Shown: piece after piece, positions 11,541-23,699 of the stretch
How positions within the stretch are numbered: the stretch's first letter is position 1
Layout of the letters: every line of letters begins with the position of its first letter
NCBI RefSeq assembly: GCF_029407905.1
Contig: NC_073637.1
Location: 52,142,501 to 52,206,500, forward strand
DNA: 64,000 nt
From: Bubalus kerabau
Lineage: Eukaryota > Chordata > Mammalia > Artiodactyla > Bovidae
Direction: 5' to 3'
Position numbers and translations under genes: made by a program
Notes under the pieces: generated by a model
Told to the model about the DNA's origin: nothing
What the model saw: only the letters and a program-made list of their open reading frames with translations
Databases searched by the model: none

Positions 11541-12732
11541 TTGATTCTAAAACTATCTTTTATTTAAGGGAAATTCTGATGTATCAAAGTAACTATTTCG
11601 AATATGGGTAAAACATAACATATTAAGCTAAATCATCTTAATTTACTTAGAAGAAAAATACTATAAATGTTACATATTTTAAGTATGTATGGCTTGAAAA
11701 CAACTCAACCTCGATTACAAACATTTTTAAGTTACATAAAATTCTCATGTGCAGTCAGATAAAGAAGGCAATAACCATTTATACACAGTGATTCTGATAT
11801 TGAAAGTTATGAAAATTAAACTACAACACTGATTTCAGTACTTCTATTATTTATCTTGTCAAAGCAGTAATGTTTTCATGCCATCTGAAGTTATCAGTAT
11901 ACTGCTATGTATTCCCAGAATCATCAATCCCTGAATGCTTGAGATAAGATTAACCTACAGTGTAGTGAAAACCCATATCATGAGTAAACTGGGCATGTTT
12001 TATTTCTTTTTGAATAATTACTTTATAGAAATTGTTTATATAATATGGTTGATTCATGCTTGACAAAACAATTTTTTTTTACTTTTATTTTAATTGTCTT
12101 AGTGAAATAGAGACTGCATCAAATGGTTGCTATAATCAAAGAAGTAATTAACTTTAATTGAATGTCTGGGTACAAGGAACGATTTCATGATAGAAAACTA
12201 CAAGGCAGGCAAAGAAACATATAATTGTATTTATTCCATTATAACTTGGATCTAAAATTAAAATAATTGAAAATCTATTCATATTCTCTTTATTACCTAG
12301 AATTGAATTTACTGAGTGGAATACAGCTAGGTTAGGTCATATTTTATATACAAAAGGAGTAAAATACATAATTTGTTTTCTTATTTGTCTGAAATAGATA
12401 TTCAAAAGTTTTAATTCTCTTTTCTTTAATTATTGAAGACTGCATATTTGATCAAAATCAGATGTTAACAAGATACTTAAAAGGATATACAATTTGGACA
12501 CATTTAAAAAGAAAAAGTATCAAAATGAAATTATATTAGTATTGATATAAAAATGTCAGAAATTTATTAGGGACAAGGTAAGTTTATTTTGGCTTTGTTT
12601 TCTTTTTTTCCCTTTAAGCCCTATTATTTGGCACTCCATCCTAAATAGTGACTTGAGGACTTTCTTATATACCACCCTGTAACAGGGTGGATATTATCCA
12701 TTTGTTATTCACTAATTATTGCACTTATAATA
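11541..12732. other. Unique AT-rich sequence
   Basis: No gene, repeat or long open frame was seen in this stretch. Confidence 0.45.
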
Positions 12733-13203
12733 AAAAGCAGAGACATCACTTAGCTGACAAAGGTTCATCTAGTCAAAGTTATGGTTTTTCCAGTAGTCGA
12801 GTACAGATATAAGAGTTGGATCGTAAAGCAGGCTGAGTGCCAAAGAATTGATGCTTCTGAATTCTGGTGCTGGAGAAGACTCTTGAGAGTCCCTTGGACA
12901 GCAAGGATATCAAACCAGTCAGTCCTAAAGGAAATCAACCCTGAATATTCATTGGAAAGACTGATGCTGAAGCTCCAATACTTGCCACCTGATATGAAGA
13001 GCTAACTCATTGGAAAAGACCCTGATGCTGGGAATGATTAAAGGTAAGAGGAAAAGGGGACAAGATGGATGAGATGGTTGAATGGCATCATCGACTTAAT
13101 ATTTATGAGCCTGAGAAAACTCTGGGAGATAGTGAAGGACAGGAAAGTCTGAAATACTGCAGTCCATGGAGTCGCAAAGAGTTGGACATAGCGACTGAAC
13201 AAC
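12733..13203 (+). mobile_element. BovB 3' fragment, diverged
   Basis: It runs from the RT C-terminal region (aaagcagagacatcac) to the tail (gtcgcaaagagttggacat). A short frame at 12781-13005 reads MVFPVVEY, WRRLLRVPWTAR and SNQSVLKEI, the BovB C-terminal motifs. It is then broken by deletions. Confidence 0.9.
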
Positions 13204-13274
13204 AATATGTTTGGTGCTGTACAAGTGATGAAAGGTAAATAAATAACTGATCCATGTATTTAGGAAGTAAGGGA

Positions 13275-13830
13275 GATAGACTGCATTAGGGTTAAGCAGA
13301 AAAAGAGAACCAATAGAATATATACATATATAAAGATATTTATTACAAATTATTGGCTCATGCAATAATGAAGGCTGAAAAATTCTAACATCTTTTGGAA
13401 AAACCCAAATGAACTTTTTGGTCAACCCAATACTACCTGCTGTGTGCAAGGTGTAGATATGGGAAAGCCAGTGGTATAAGTTTAAAGGCCGGAGAGCAGG
13501 AGAGCCACTGGTGCTGATTCAGCGTGAGTCTAAAGACATGAGAACCCTGAGCACTGAGGGCAGCAGTCAACAGTTAGGAAGGGGTAAAATTTAACCTTCC
13601 TCTGCCTCTTTGTCTGTCTGTCTGTTTTCTTTCAAGAACTCAAAGGATTGGATAATACCAATTAACTTTGGGGAGACCCATCTGCATTATTCAGTTCACC
13701 AGTTCAAATTCTAATCTCTCCCTGAAACATCCATACAAACACATCAGAAAATACTGTTTAATCAGCTCTCTGAATATCCTTTGACTCAGTCAAATTGACA
13801 CATAATGTCAGTGATTTTAAAAAAAGCATC
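13275..13830 (+). mobile_element. Ancient L1-type 3' repeat
   Basis: The wording aaagagaaccaatagaata, then tattggctcatgcaataatg, and finally caaattgacacataat is a widespread old mammalian repeat, most likely an L1M 3' untranslated region. The same repeat occurs in the opposite orientation at about 42900-43410. The family is not assigned. It contains a TCTG run near 13607-13626 and a mariner end near 13391. Confidence 0.5.
13391..13435. mobile_element. Mariner terminal fragment
   Basis: The segment ggaaaaacccaaatgaac...tttttggtcaacccaata is the terminal inverted repeat of the ruminant mariner. It lies inside the ancient repeat. The partner end is not recognisable. Confidence 0.6.
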
Positions 13831-14150
13831 ACTCATACTAAAAACTAAACAATTATATCTTTTGAAAATCTCTGTAAGATTGACACAAAATATTATCAAA
13901 GAACAAACTTCTAAGTGAAGATTTCAGGAAAGATTTTATGAGTAAGACTTTTATCAAAAAGACTTTATGAGTAAGAAATAGCTAATTCTTTAAACATTAG
14001 TTCAAGTTTAAAAGGTAAATGGTGAATAAAGGAAAGATGGTAGATAGTGAATATTAGGGACCCTCATGAGCAAAGACATATCAAAGATAAATAATATGGT
14101 GTGTAAAAGAATGCAATGGCTGACTTGAAAATAAGATTTAATGCAGAAAA
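13831..14150. other. Unique AT-rich sequence
   Basis: Nothing recognised, apart from a local echo of 'gactttatgagtaag' at 13936 and 13960. Confidence 0.4.
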
Positions 14151-14450
14151 AGCATACATAGTTATGGTGATGGAGAGTTTGAGAGGATAGATCATATATG
14201 GTATCAATTTGACATCAGGGAGCATGACTTTTATTCTATTGGATTATATCTGTATAGTAGTATTAGAAAGATAACTGCAAATTATCTGGAGATTATTAAA
14301 GGAAGACAAGAAGGAACATAGATTATCAATTGAGAGAGTAAAAAAATAATCTTGATGCTGTTTGATGAGAATCCAAACAGAGGCCTTGGTAGAAGACATG
14401 GAATGTAGACGAGAGATTTGATATATATCTAGGTGATTAAACTAGCAGGA
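14150..14450 (-). mobile_element. L2 LINE fragment
   Basis: Read as written it follows the antisense L2 3' region (atgacttttattctattgg; agaaagataactgcaa; gagattattaaaggaagac). Very diverged and non-coding. A sense copy of the same region is at 44125-44430. Confidence 0.5.
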
Positions 14451-14712
14451 ATTGGTGAGTGCCTGGATGTAAGAGTTAATGATATATGAAGAGTGAAGAT
14501 GATTTCCACCAAATGGTTGTTTCTACCCTGAATATACCACAGAAACTACTGTTACCCATGTGCATATGATATTCATTTTATCACAGACAGGTATACCTTG
14601 AAGATGCTATGGGTTTGGTTCTAGATCACTGCAATCAATACAAGCAGAATTGATTAAGCATAGTTCTTAAGGGCTCTACAATTTGGAGATGGTAAATAAG
14701 CATTGGCCTCAA

Positions 14713-14956
14713 CTTTTTAAAAAATTATTTATTTTTGGTTGTGCTGAGTTTTTGATGCTGTGTGGGGCATACTCTCTATTTGCTGTACATGGGTTTCTCA
14801 CTGTGGTGGCTTCTCCAGTTGCAGAACATGGGCTCTAGGGTGCATGAGCTCAGCAGTTGTGGCACAAGCCCGTGGAATCTTCCTGGACCAGGGATTGAAC
14901 CCATGTCCCCTGCATTAGTAGCCAAATTCTTAGCCACTGGACCAGCAGGGAAATCT
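14713..14956 (-). mobile_element. CHR-2-type SINE
   Basis: An older Cetartiodactyla tRNA-derived SINE in antisense. It has an A-rich tail as T/A runs at 14713-14740, a middle of 'ggcttct...gttgcagaacatgggctc' type, and the head near 14880-14950 (ccagggattgaacccatgtc, then cttagccactgg). The Tigger1 reading resumes immediately after it. Confidence 0.85.
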
Positions 14957-15575
14957 GATGGGTTCAATTTAAAGTCACCAGCTGCCTTACACCCTAACAA
15001 GAGTCAGTTTTGTCCTTTGAAGCTTTAAAGTCAGGCATTGACTTTCTGTCTCTAGCTATGAAACTGTTCGATGGCATCTTTCTTCAATACAAGGCTATTT
15101 CAGCCACTTGGAAAATCTGTTATTTAGGGTAGCCACCATCACTAATTATCTTCACCAGATCTTCCGGATAACATCCTGCAGCTTCTAGATCAGTGCTTGC
15201 TGTTTCACCTTGCACTTTTATGTGCAGATTCTTTCCTTAACTTGCATTAGCCAATCTCTACTGGCCTCAGAACTTACTTTGCAGCTTTTTTACCTCTCTC
15301 AGCTTTCATGAAAGTGAAGAGAATTAGAGCTTTGCTCTGAAGTTGGCTTTGGTTTAAGGGAATGTTGTGGCTGGCTTGATCTTCATCCAGACCACTAAAA
15401 TTTTCTCCACATCAATGATAAGGCTGTTTGCTTCTTTATCATTCATATGTTCATTGGAGTAGCTTTTTAAATTTTCTTCAAGAGCTTTTCCTTTGCATTC
15501 ACAACTTGGCTAATTGTTTAGCCTTTCAGTATATCTTGGCTTTTGACATACCTTCCAAAATTTTTTGAAAAAGTT
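14957..15575 (-). pseudogene. Tigger1 transposase pseudogene
   Basis: On the reverse strand the middle and N-terminal part of a pogo-family DDE transposase can be followed. AAGDFKLNP lies at about 14957-15000. It is followed upstream by segments that read, with frameshifts, like the region between the helix-turn-helix and the first catalytic aspartate. Several stops and small indels interrupt it. The C-terminal catalytic part is missing, so no active enzyme remains. Confidence 0.7.
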
Positions 15576-15580
15576 TTATT

Positions 15581-16065
15581 TAAAAAAACATATTTTGATG
15601 GCAGCATGGTATAGTTGGAAACTGATAGTGATGATTAATTCAATTCAACTGGAATTACACTGAGTTAAATTGTGAGATTTTATAAATTACAAACAAAATT
15701 GAGTTTTAGCACAGAGACTTCTTAAGTTTTACTTATAAAAGAACTCTTTTAATGCTGAATAATAATTCATTTTTCTAATTACAAAAGCTTATTTATTTGA
15801 CCAGCTGTCATCTAATGTATTTCTTATAATAAAAAATCCTGAACATGCTAGAGCAACAGAACCATTCACTGCTTTGTTGTCTTCTGTCTCTGATGTAACA
15901 TCTTTGGAATGTTAATGGATTTAAAATTATGGTACATGATTATGAATAAAAGATTATAAACAATGTTCTTTATAAAGAAAAATCTCATAAAGGAAGAGGG
16001 GTTCATGAAAGTACAGGAAAATCATAATTAGAGGAACATGATTGCTCTAAAAGCCAACAAAATTT
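15581..16065. other. Unique AT-rich sequence
   Basis: No gene or repeat was recognised. Confidence 0.4.
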
Positions 16066-16080
16066 AAGAATGTGTCATAA
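16066..16080. repeat. Target-site duplication of young L1, left copy
   Basis: The 15 bases aagaatgtgtcataa recur without a mismatch at 17262-17276. Confidence 0.95.
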
Positions 16081-17261
16081 CCCACCTCCCAGAATATTGG
16101 AAATAAAAGCAAAAATAAACAAATGGGACCTAATTAACCTTAAAAGCTTCTGCACATCAAAGGAAACTATTAGCAAGGTGAAAAGACAGCCTTCAGAATG
16201 GGAGAAGATAATAGCAAATGAAGCAACTGACAAACAACTAATCTCAAAAATATACAAGCAACTCCTACAGCTCAACTCCAGAAAAATAAATGACCCAATC
16301 CAAAAATGGACCAAAGAACTAAATAGACATTTCTCCAAAGAAGACATCCAGATGGCTAACAAACACATGAAAAGATGCTCAACATCACTCATTATCAGAG
16401 AAATGCAAATCAAAACCACTATGAGGTACCATTTCACACCAGTCAGAATGGCTGTGATCCAAAAGTCTACAATAATAAATGCTGGAGAGGGTGTGGAGAA
16501 AAGGGAACCCTCTTCCACTGTTGGTGGGAATGCAAACTAGTACAGCCACTATGGAGAACAGTGTGGAGATTCCTTAAAAAACTGGAAATAGACCTACCTT
16601 ATGATCCAGCAATCCCACTGCTGGGCATACACACTGAGGAAACCAGAAGGGAAAGAGACACGTCTACCCCAATGTTCATCGCAGCACTGTTTATAATAGC
16701 CAGGACATGGAAGCAACCTAGATGTCCATCAGCAGATGAATGGATAAGAAAGCGGTGGTACATATACACAATGGAGTATTACTCAGCCATTAAAAAGAAT
16801 ACATTTGAATCAGTTCTAATGAGGTGGATGAAACTGGAGCCTATTATACAGAGTGAAGTAAGCCAGAAAGAAAAACACCAATACAGTATACTAACGCATA
16901 TATATGGAATTTAGAAAGATGGTAACAATAACCCTGTGTACGAGACAGCAAAAGAGACACTGATGTATAGAACAGTCTTATGGACTCTGTGAGAGAGGGA
17001 GAGGGTGGGAAGATTTGGGAGAATGGCATTGAAACATGTAAAATATCATGTATGAAACGAGTTGCCAGTCCAGGTTCGATGCACGATACTGGATGCTTGG
17101 GGCTGGTGCACTGGGACGACCCAGAGGGATGGAATGGGGAGGGAGGAGGGAGGAGGGTTCAGGATGGGGAACACATGTATACCTGTGGCGGATTCATTTT
17201 GATATTAGGCAAAACTAATACAGTTATGTAAAGTTTAAAAATAAAATAAAATTAATAAAAA
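16081..17261 (+). mobile_element. Young ruminant L1, 5'-truncated
   Basis: About 1.18 kb of L1 carries the end of ORF2, the 3' untranslated region (including the GGGAGGGAGGAGG block near 17138-17156) and an A-rich end. A perfect 15-bp target duplication flanks it, so the boundaries are certain and the insertion is comparatively recent. The 5' end falls within ORF2. No inversion is seen. Confidence 0.97.
16082..16914 (+). pseudogene. L1 ORF2 C-terminal fragment
   Basis: Two overlapping frames hold the C-terminal part of L1 ORF2p. The first reads LEIKAKINKWDLINLKSFCTSK-type text, then KRCSTSLIIREMQIKTTMRY. The second takes over near 16470 with the cysteine-histidine motif CWRGCGEKGTLFHCWWEC and continues through PLLGIHTEE, FIAALFIIARTWKQPRCPSA and YYSAIKKNTFESVLMRW to the normal TAG at 16912-16914. 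The switch of frame is explained by an apparent 2-base deletion near 16465-16472. Endonuclease and RT are absent because of the 5' truncation, so it is dead on arrival. Confidence 0.92.
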
Positions 17262-17276
17262 AAGAATGTGTCATAA
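17262..17276. repeat. Target-site duplication of young L1, right copy
   Basis: Identical to 16066-16080. Confidence 0.95.
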
Positions 17277-17799
17277 AGAGAGTAAATAATTAAAAAAAGA
17301 GCTGGTAAGATGAGTAGTAAAAATATCAGATTTTGCAATATAAAATCATTGATATCTGAATAAAAGTAATTCCATTGGTTTGAAAAATACCCTAAATTGC
17401 AATATGTTGGCTAGTAAAATGAAGTCAAGTAATTATGTTCATGGTTATAACACAACATAATGACAATGCATCCTTCTATCTTATTCATGACAAACATCAC
17501 AGAACTTGTAAGAGCCAGACAAAAGAGGGGTGATGTTTCATGGTTGAAGGGTAAGATATATACTTTGGATTCCCTTCTACTTCCTTTTTGATAATTTGAG
17601 AATGTAAAAAACATATTGGACTGAGAACAACATTACTGAATATGTTTCTCACTGAGTAACACAGAAAGATCCAAGAGATAATTAAAGTTTTACATTTTCA
17701 GTGCCCCTCCATGCAATTACATTTAAAACAAGGTATGTAATGCTATCAAGTCCAAAAAATAAATTTGCAAGGAAATTATCAAAATATTCTTTTGAAATA
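17277..17799. other. Unique AT-rich sequence
   Basis: No repeat or gene was recognised. A 67-codon reverse-strand frame at 17411-17614 has no family resemblance. Confidence 0.4.
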
Positions 17800-18130
17800 C
17801 TGTATATTATCACTTATATGGGGAATCAAAAACAAAAATAAACCAAGTAAGTGTATGTAACAAAATAAAACAGACTCACAGATATAGAGAAGAAACTAGT
17901 GTTTACCAGTGGGGAGAGGGAAACAGGGACAAAATAGCATTAAGGGAGTAAGAGATACAAATGTCTATGTGTAAAATAGATAAGCATCAAGGATAGATGT
18001 ATAGCACAGGGGGACATAGACAATGTTTTGTAATAACTTTAAATGGAGTTTAAGTTCAATCAAACTATTGACGCACTATGTCACATACCTGAAACTAATA
18101 TATTATTGTAAATCAAGTATACTTAAACAT
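17800..18130 (+). mobile_element. L1 3' end fragment
   Basis: The typical L1 3' untranslated order is present: 'tatggggaatcaaaaa', then 'gactcacagatatagagaag', 'ttaccagtggggagaggg' and 'cctgaaactaatatatta'. The same region occurs at 30180-30740 and 35870-36228. Confidence 0.8.
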
Positions 18131-18687
18131 ACAATTTTATTCTTGCGATATAAAAAAACACTTTTGTTTGCAGTTGTAATTTTTTATGAGTGAGGCAGTT
18201 TTTTTCACTTATTGGTCATTTGGATTCATTTACTATATTTGCTGTTTGTATTATTTGCCCACTTTCTTTTCAATTTTAAGTTTTACTTTCTCCTTAAATG
18301 TGTGTGTATGTGCTTGTTGCATATGTATAATACTGTTCAAATGGTATTTAAATGATATTAGATGTAGATAACAAATCATATTTATATTTTCTTATATAAA
18401 GTTTTTTTTGATTTTCAAATTTTTAATATTTTGTCTTTCTGCTACTTGTATTCTAGGACTGCATACATTTTGTGCCAAAATAAAATAAAACCTGTCAATC
18501 ATTTGTATGTTCACATTCTCATTTACATACAAGATTACTGTATACTCCGTAAATAGATAAACATATATCAATATTTTCTTCAAATACTCTTGTGCTTTTT
18601 AAATTTACATTTAAACAATTTACTTACATTTTAACTTATATAACAATATGAAGTATAAGTACAGTACTTTTTCCTATGCAGTATATT
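18131..18687. other. Unique AT-rich sequence
   Basis: Nothing recognisable was seen. Confidence 0.4.
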
Positions 18688-18895
18688 GGGCTTCTCAGGT
18701 GGCCCGGTAGTAAAGAATTCACCTGGCAATGCAGGAAACCCAGGTTTGATCCCTCTGTTGGGAAGCTCACCTAGAGAAGGAAATGGCAACCCACGCCAGT
18801 ATTCTTGTCTGAGAAATCCCATGGACAAGGGAGACTGGTGGTTACAGTTCATGGGGTCTCAAAAGAGTAGGGCACGACTTAGCAGCTAAACTACA
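18688..18895 (+). mobile_element. Bov-tA SINE
   Basis: The gggcttctcaggtggc start, a B-box-like ggtttgatccc, the Bov-A body and a worn tail are visible. The flanks share a weak gca-rtatat direct repeat. Confidence 0.92.
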
Positions 18896-21029
18896 ACCGC
18901 AACATGCAATATATGACAAATCCTTTTATTCCCTCAGTGATTTGAAATATTCTATGTATCCTGTTTAAAATTACTATACAAACTTGCTTATCATAAATAT
19001 GATGCTGCCTATATATAATGTACATGCACACACACAAGTACAGGGATATAGTTCTAGGTTTATCCTTTTCCACAGGGATGTCATTGTATTCCTATCCAGT
19101 TTAAATTCTTAGAATTTAAAATGTTTTAATAAGTTTCTGTCTTTGTATTCAATAATTATATGTGTATTTTTCATATAAAATTCAGAACTATTCTTTCTAA
19201 ATTTATCTTTTGAATTTTATTGTATTGTAATAAAAATGTATAAGTAAATTTAGAAAAAATGTTCATGTATGGCTGCTTGTTTTCCTATCCATGAACATTG
19301 TATGTTCTTTTATTAACATAATGTATTTACTCCTTGACTGCAGAACCCTTCTTACCACTGGAGATAAAATGGCAAATACAACGTATCATCTTTTCTTCCA
19401 TCGGTTTATGTATTTCAGGAATTTAAAAACGTGTTCTACTTACTGTAAGTCATATATATATATATATATATTATGATTTTAATAGTTGCAACCAGAATTT
19501 TTAAATGAAGGGGATAATCTTATTTTGTGAAAAATATGTAAAAATATTTTGATGAGCCATTTTGGGTAAAATATTAGCCACATTGAATATGGCTATATGG
19601 AGGAGCTCAAGCAATAAATTAGATATTTTTGTCAATGTGTGTGAAAATTAAGACTTAATTTTCCTGTTCCTAAGAAAGAGAATCACTATAGTACACAACA
19701 TGGTCATGAAGAGTTATTTGAGGATTATGTACTTCTTACATTTCACACAAAAGTATTTTACTTAGTTTGATTTCTTTGAATTATTATTAACTTATTTTCC
19801 TTGTTGTTTCTTTTCTATAACATCTCTTTTAGTCCGTCACATCAAAATACACAATGTCACCAATATCCACGAAATATAAAAACTCTTTGATTTTACCCAC
19901 AGTTACCAGTCCTGTCCAAAGTCAACATTTGTAAAATTGTTATATATTGTATTTGTAATTTTTGACTTTCCTCTCATTTCTTAGTTGAATTACAGGGTAA
20001 TTTTTATACCCTCCATCCTGCTTGTATGTATCAGAAATGCAAATGCCTTACAAATTACAAATGCAGTGGGTGCTTTTCAGTATTTATCTATCTTAACTCT
20101 TCTTCTCATTTGATATAGTTGCCCACTCTGTCCTCTGAGAAATATTTACTTTGAATCCATAATCTCACCTTCTGCTCATTTTTATTTAATATTTTCTTTC
20201 CCATTCTTTACAAATATATTCTTTACAAATTTTTCTCCTTAAAAATATATAAAAAAATTTAATGTGTAAGGTAGTAATATAAAATTATAGGTATAGAATA
20301 TTTTCTTTTCTATAGTATTTCTTTATATATATCTTAGGCAATTTTTCTCCCCTCCATTTTCTCAATTCACTGTCTGTAATTGCTGCTTATCAGACATTTG
20401 GCATTTATGGCTATTATACTTATCTCATGGTTTTCTCCTCATATCTTTGTCTTTTTCTTCTTTGAAAAGACTGGAAAAATCTTCATATTATTTTTCAGCC
20501 TATATGGTGATAGCTATCTGTCCACTATCTATCTGTAATTACATCCAGTAAAAAATATATTTTCTCTTTTGTAATTTTTCATCATCTAGTTCTTCTCTCA
20601 ATTGGTGAAATATTATCTTTGAAATTCTCTAAGAATTTTAATTAAAGTTTTGGTTTCTGTTTAATAGAAACACCGCTTTCCACAGTTAATCTGCTTGTAT
20701 TTTGTGTTCTTTATTTTACATGGCCTTATTTCGGGTTAAATATTGGTTTTGCCTTTAATGCTACCAGTCTCCATAGCATTTTTTGTGGTATTTGGTTGCC
20801 CATTTTCTTTTATTAGTAAAACAAGTACTTGTTTAAATGGTCTTTGTGGCTGATGTTAAATAGTCCTTTGCCCAGAATGGTAAGGTCAATTGTGAGACTT
20901 TTGTTTTTGGCAAGTTTTATTTTTCTCTAGTTTATTTTTGGTTTTGTTTTTAACATAAGCTATATAGCTCAACAATTAAATGATGGGGATTGGGATGACA
21001 GACTTCCTAATACAGAAGGAATTGCTGTC
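18896..21029. other. Unique AT-rich sequence with a short (TA)n
   Basis: About 2.1 kb without a recognisable repeat or gene. A TA run lies at about 19453-19471. Confidence 0.45.
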
Positions 21030-21039
21030 AAAACTCATA

Positions 21040-21386
21040 CTGTGCTGTGCTTAGTCACTCAAGTCACATCTGATTCTTTGGGACCTCCTGGACTATAGCC
21101 CACCAGGCTCCTCTGTCAATGGATTCTCCAAGCAAGAATACTGGAGTGGGTTGCCATTTCCTCCTCCAGGGGATTTTCCCAACCCAGGGATTGAATCCAG
21201 GTCTCTCACATTTGTAGGCAGATTCTTTACCATCTGAGCCACCAGCGAAGCCCAAGAATACTGGAGTGGGTAGTCTATCCCTTCTCCAGGGAAACTTCCC
21301 AACCCAGGAACTGAACTGGAGTCTCCTGCATTGCAGATGGATTCTTTACCAGCTGAACTACCCAGGAAGCCCCCCTCCCCCCGCCA
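21040..21386 (-). mobile_element. Bov-tA SINE, dimeric-head form
   Basis: In antisense, a full Bov-tA (21047-21254) is followed by a second tRNA-head/Bov-A segment starting at 'aagaatactggagtgggtag' (21254-21372). The 10-bp repeat aaaactcata at 21030-21039 and 21387-21396 brackets the pair, so both came in as one insertion. The same dimeric design is at 30383-30535. Confidence 0.9.
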
Positions 21387-21396
21387 AAAACTCATA

Positions 21397-21659
21397 GTAG
21401 CCCTCTCTATTATGAGGCATCCTTAGTTTGCTTATTTTTAACCTAGTAGTTATAAGGGAAAACAATTGTTCAGACTGAAGTTCAAATATGGGCCCATCAT
21501 GTTTAACTTACATATTGATGAGTCACTATTCTGATTTGTAAAATAAGAAAGTTGCAGTTCATATTATATTGCTTTTTGTAGAGACTGAATACAAATATCA
21601 ATAAAAACATACATTCATATAAATGAATAAAATACAAATTCATGTAAATAAATAAATAA
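21397..21659. other. Unique AT-rich sequence
   Basis: No repeat was recognised until an AAAT run at 21643-21660. Confidence 0.4.
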
Positions 21660-21687
21660 ATATATATATATAAATATATATATATAT
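21660..21687. repeat. (TA)n microsatellite, left half
   Basis: A TA-rich run with one AAA interruption directly precedes the BovB tail. Confidence 0.9.
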
Positions 21688-21876
21688 GCTGGGAGGGATT
21701 GGGGGCAGGAGGAAAAGGGGACGACAGAGGATGAGATGGCTGGATGGCATCACTGACTCGATGGACATGAATTTGAGTGAACTCCGGGAGTTGGTGATGG
21801 ACAGGGAGGCCTGGCGTGCTGCAATTCATGGGGTTGCAAAGAGTTGGACATGACTGAGCGACTGAACTGAACTGAA

Positions 21877-21879
<3 letters not shown>
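21686..21879 (+). mobile_element. BovB 3' tail only
   Basis: About 194 bp of BovB from atgctgggagggattggggg to the actgaactgaactga end. It is well preserved and lies between two TA microsatellites, so its target duplication cannot be told from the microsatellite. Confidence 0.95.

Positions 21880-21920
<41 letters not shown>
21880..21920. repeat. (TA)20 microsatellite, right half
   Basis: About forty bases of uninterrupted TA. Confidence 0.97.
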
Positions 21921-21921
<1 letters not shown>

Positions 21922-23699
21922 CTCAAAGTTGTTCATATGGTAAGCATTCAATAAATATCATCATCATGATCTTTATTAGAATAGCCCCCTGCCAACTGCT
22001 CTGTATGTAACATAGAGTAAAAGACATTCAGTGGATGTCAGGTAATGTTTTCAGTAGATGAACTCTCAGTAAGGTCTTTTTTTTTTTAATTGTAGTAAGA
22101 ATACTTAACATGAAATCTAACCATTAAAACATTCTTGAAATGTACAATATAACATTATTAACTATTGCACAATGTTGTATAGCACTTCTCTAGATCATAA
22201 TTGATCTTCATTTAGCTGGTCTTTTCATAACTCATCTCTAGAAGTTAATTATCTGTAAAGCCTTTATACCTATTGAGTAGCATCTCGATCTATTGGTTTA
22301 ATTCTGATGCTGCTTTGTGTTGTATTGAGTGAATGGCAACCTCTACACACCGTGTTTTGTTTTGTTTTTTTCTTCCTTATTCATTCTGCGGTTCTTGGTC
22401 CCCTTTTTGTAGGGTCTGTTTAAGGAGATAAATGTCTCTAAATCAACTTCCAGTTTTAGTTCTGACATCCAAATGCAGAAACCCTTCTTAAAATTTCTAG
22501 CCCAGGTTGTCCAGCCTCCATATACATTTCTGAACATTGATACTCAGGTTGCTGGCTGATGACTGACCTTTTTTATTAAACGATTTTCATGAGCTTGACC
22601 TCCATTCCCATTGCAATGTTATATTTCTGAAGTATATAATCTCTATATAGCAGTTTATTTATTTGACAAGATCTGATGTGAAAATGTGAAATGTGGGATA
22701 CAGATTCAGAGGACAATGTCAACTAAATAAAACTTCTGTTGAATTAAAAAAATCCTTTAACATTCGCTGTTACTAGGCTTTTCTCCCAACTGTAGGTGGA
22801 CATCTACAGATGAAGCCTGGATCTATCCTTTAGTAAATGTCAATTAAATGTATCAATTTACTAAGCTGTGAGAATCCACATTTTTAAGAATGTAGTTTAG
22901 TTTTTATTGGCCACAGGAGAGCTCATTCATTTTAAAGCCCATTTCTTAATTGTGCCAATGTGCACTAAAATTGGACCGCTAGTCCTTATCTCTGAATATT
23001 TGCTTAAAATTTATGGAGAATGAATTTTCAAAAATAATTATTCTAGAATTTTTAAATATTAGAGATCCAGAATATTAATTTGGACTTAACTTACTCAGTT
23101 ACCATCCCCACTCCATTTTAATAATATTCAACATTTCCAAAAAGAGGTTTTCAACTGTAAGGTTTTGGAATTAAAGAAAAAGAATATCAAAAAAAATTCT
23201 GTTTTTATAAAAGGTAGTTACTTTGTAAAAACATTCTGACAGAACATAAGTGTGAAATCAATGAATTCTTTACATTTAAATTGTCAGGTAGCACTATTCC
23301 ATTTTCAAATTTGGGATCTTACCAAAATACATGGTGATAAGAATAATGTTCCAGAGCCTTCTTCACATAACTGAGAAGCTTAAAATACCCTATTATATGA
23401 ATTGTCACTTAATGAAAAGTCTTATAATGCTTTAAGAAATAGAAAAAAATAATCTAAAATGAACAATGATTAAATTAATCACATGGCAATAAAATAAAAT
23501 GGGGGAATACTGAGTTTAAAAGCTGAAGAAGAGTTATTTACAAGTTTAATATACAGAAGAAAAATAATCTTTGAGAATAGGCAAACTGATTTTTCAAAAA
23601 TGTAATTGTTTCCTGAACATTCTGAGTCACATTTCCCAAACTTTCATCAATGTTATGCTGGAAATGTAGATACCTACATAACTTTTTTGTCCTTTGGCT
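21921..23699. other. Mostly unique AT-rich sequence
   Basis: No gene was seen. Around 22085-22240 there is wording of an old, widespread LINE-like repeat (attgtagtaagaatactta; tgcacaatgttgtatagca), not assigned. The rest appears unique. Confidence 0.4.

Larger units (their letters stand above)
14588..15580 (-). mobile_element. Tigger1-type DNA transposon remnant, interrupted
   Basis: The end at 14591 (caggtataccttgaagatgc) matches the Tigger1 terminal repeat. From 14956 to about 15580 the reverse strand carries decayed Tigger1 transposase sequence: an AAGDFKLNP motif, PEDLVK-like and FQGAAS-type segments, and the N-terminal region near 15500-15560. Internal parts, including the far end, are missing. 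A CHR SINE splits the element at 14713-14956. Ancient and inactive. Confidence 0.8.

Noticed and set aside
16075..16518. 147-codon reverse-strand open frame
   Set aside because: It is the antisense of L1 ORF2 and has no family of its own.
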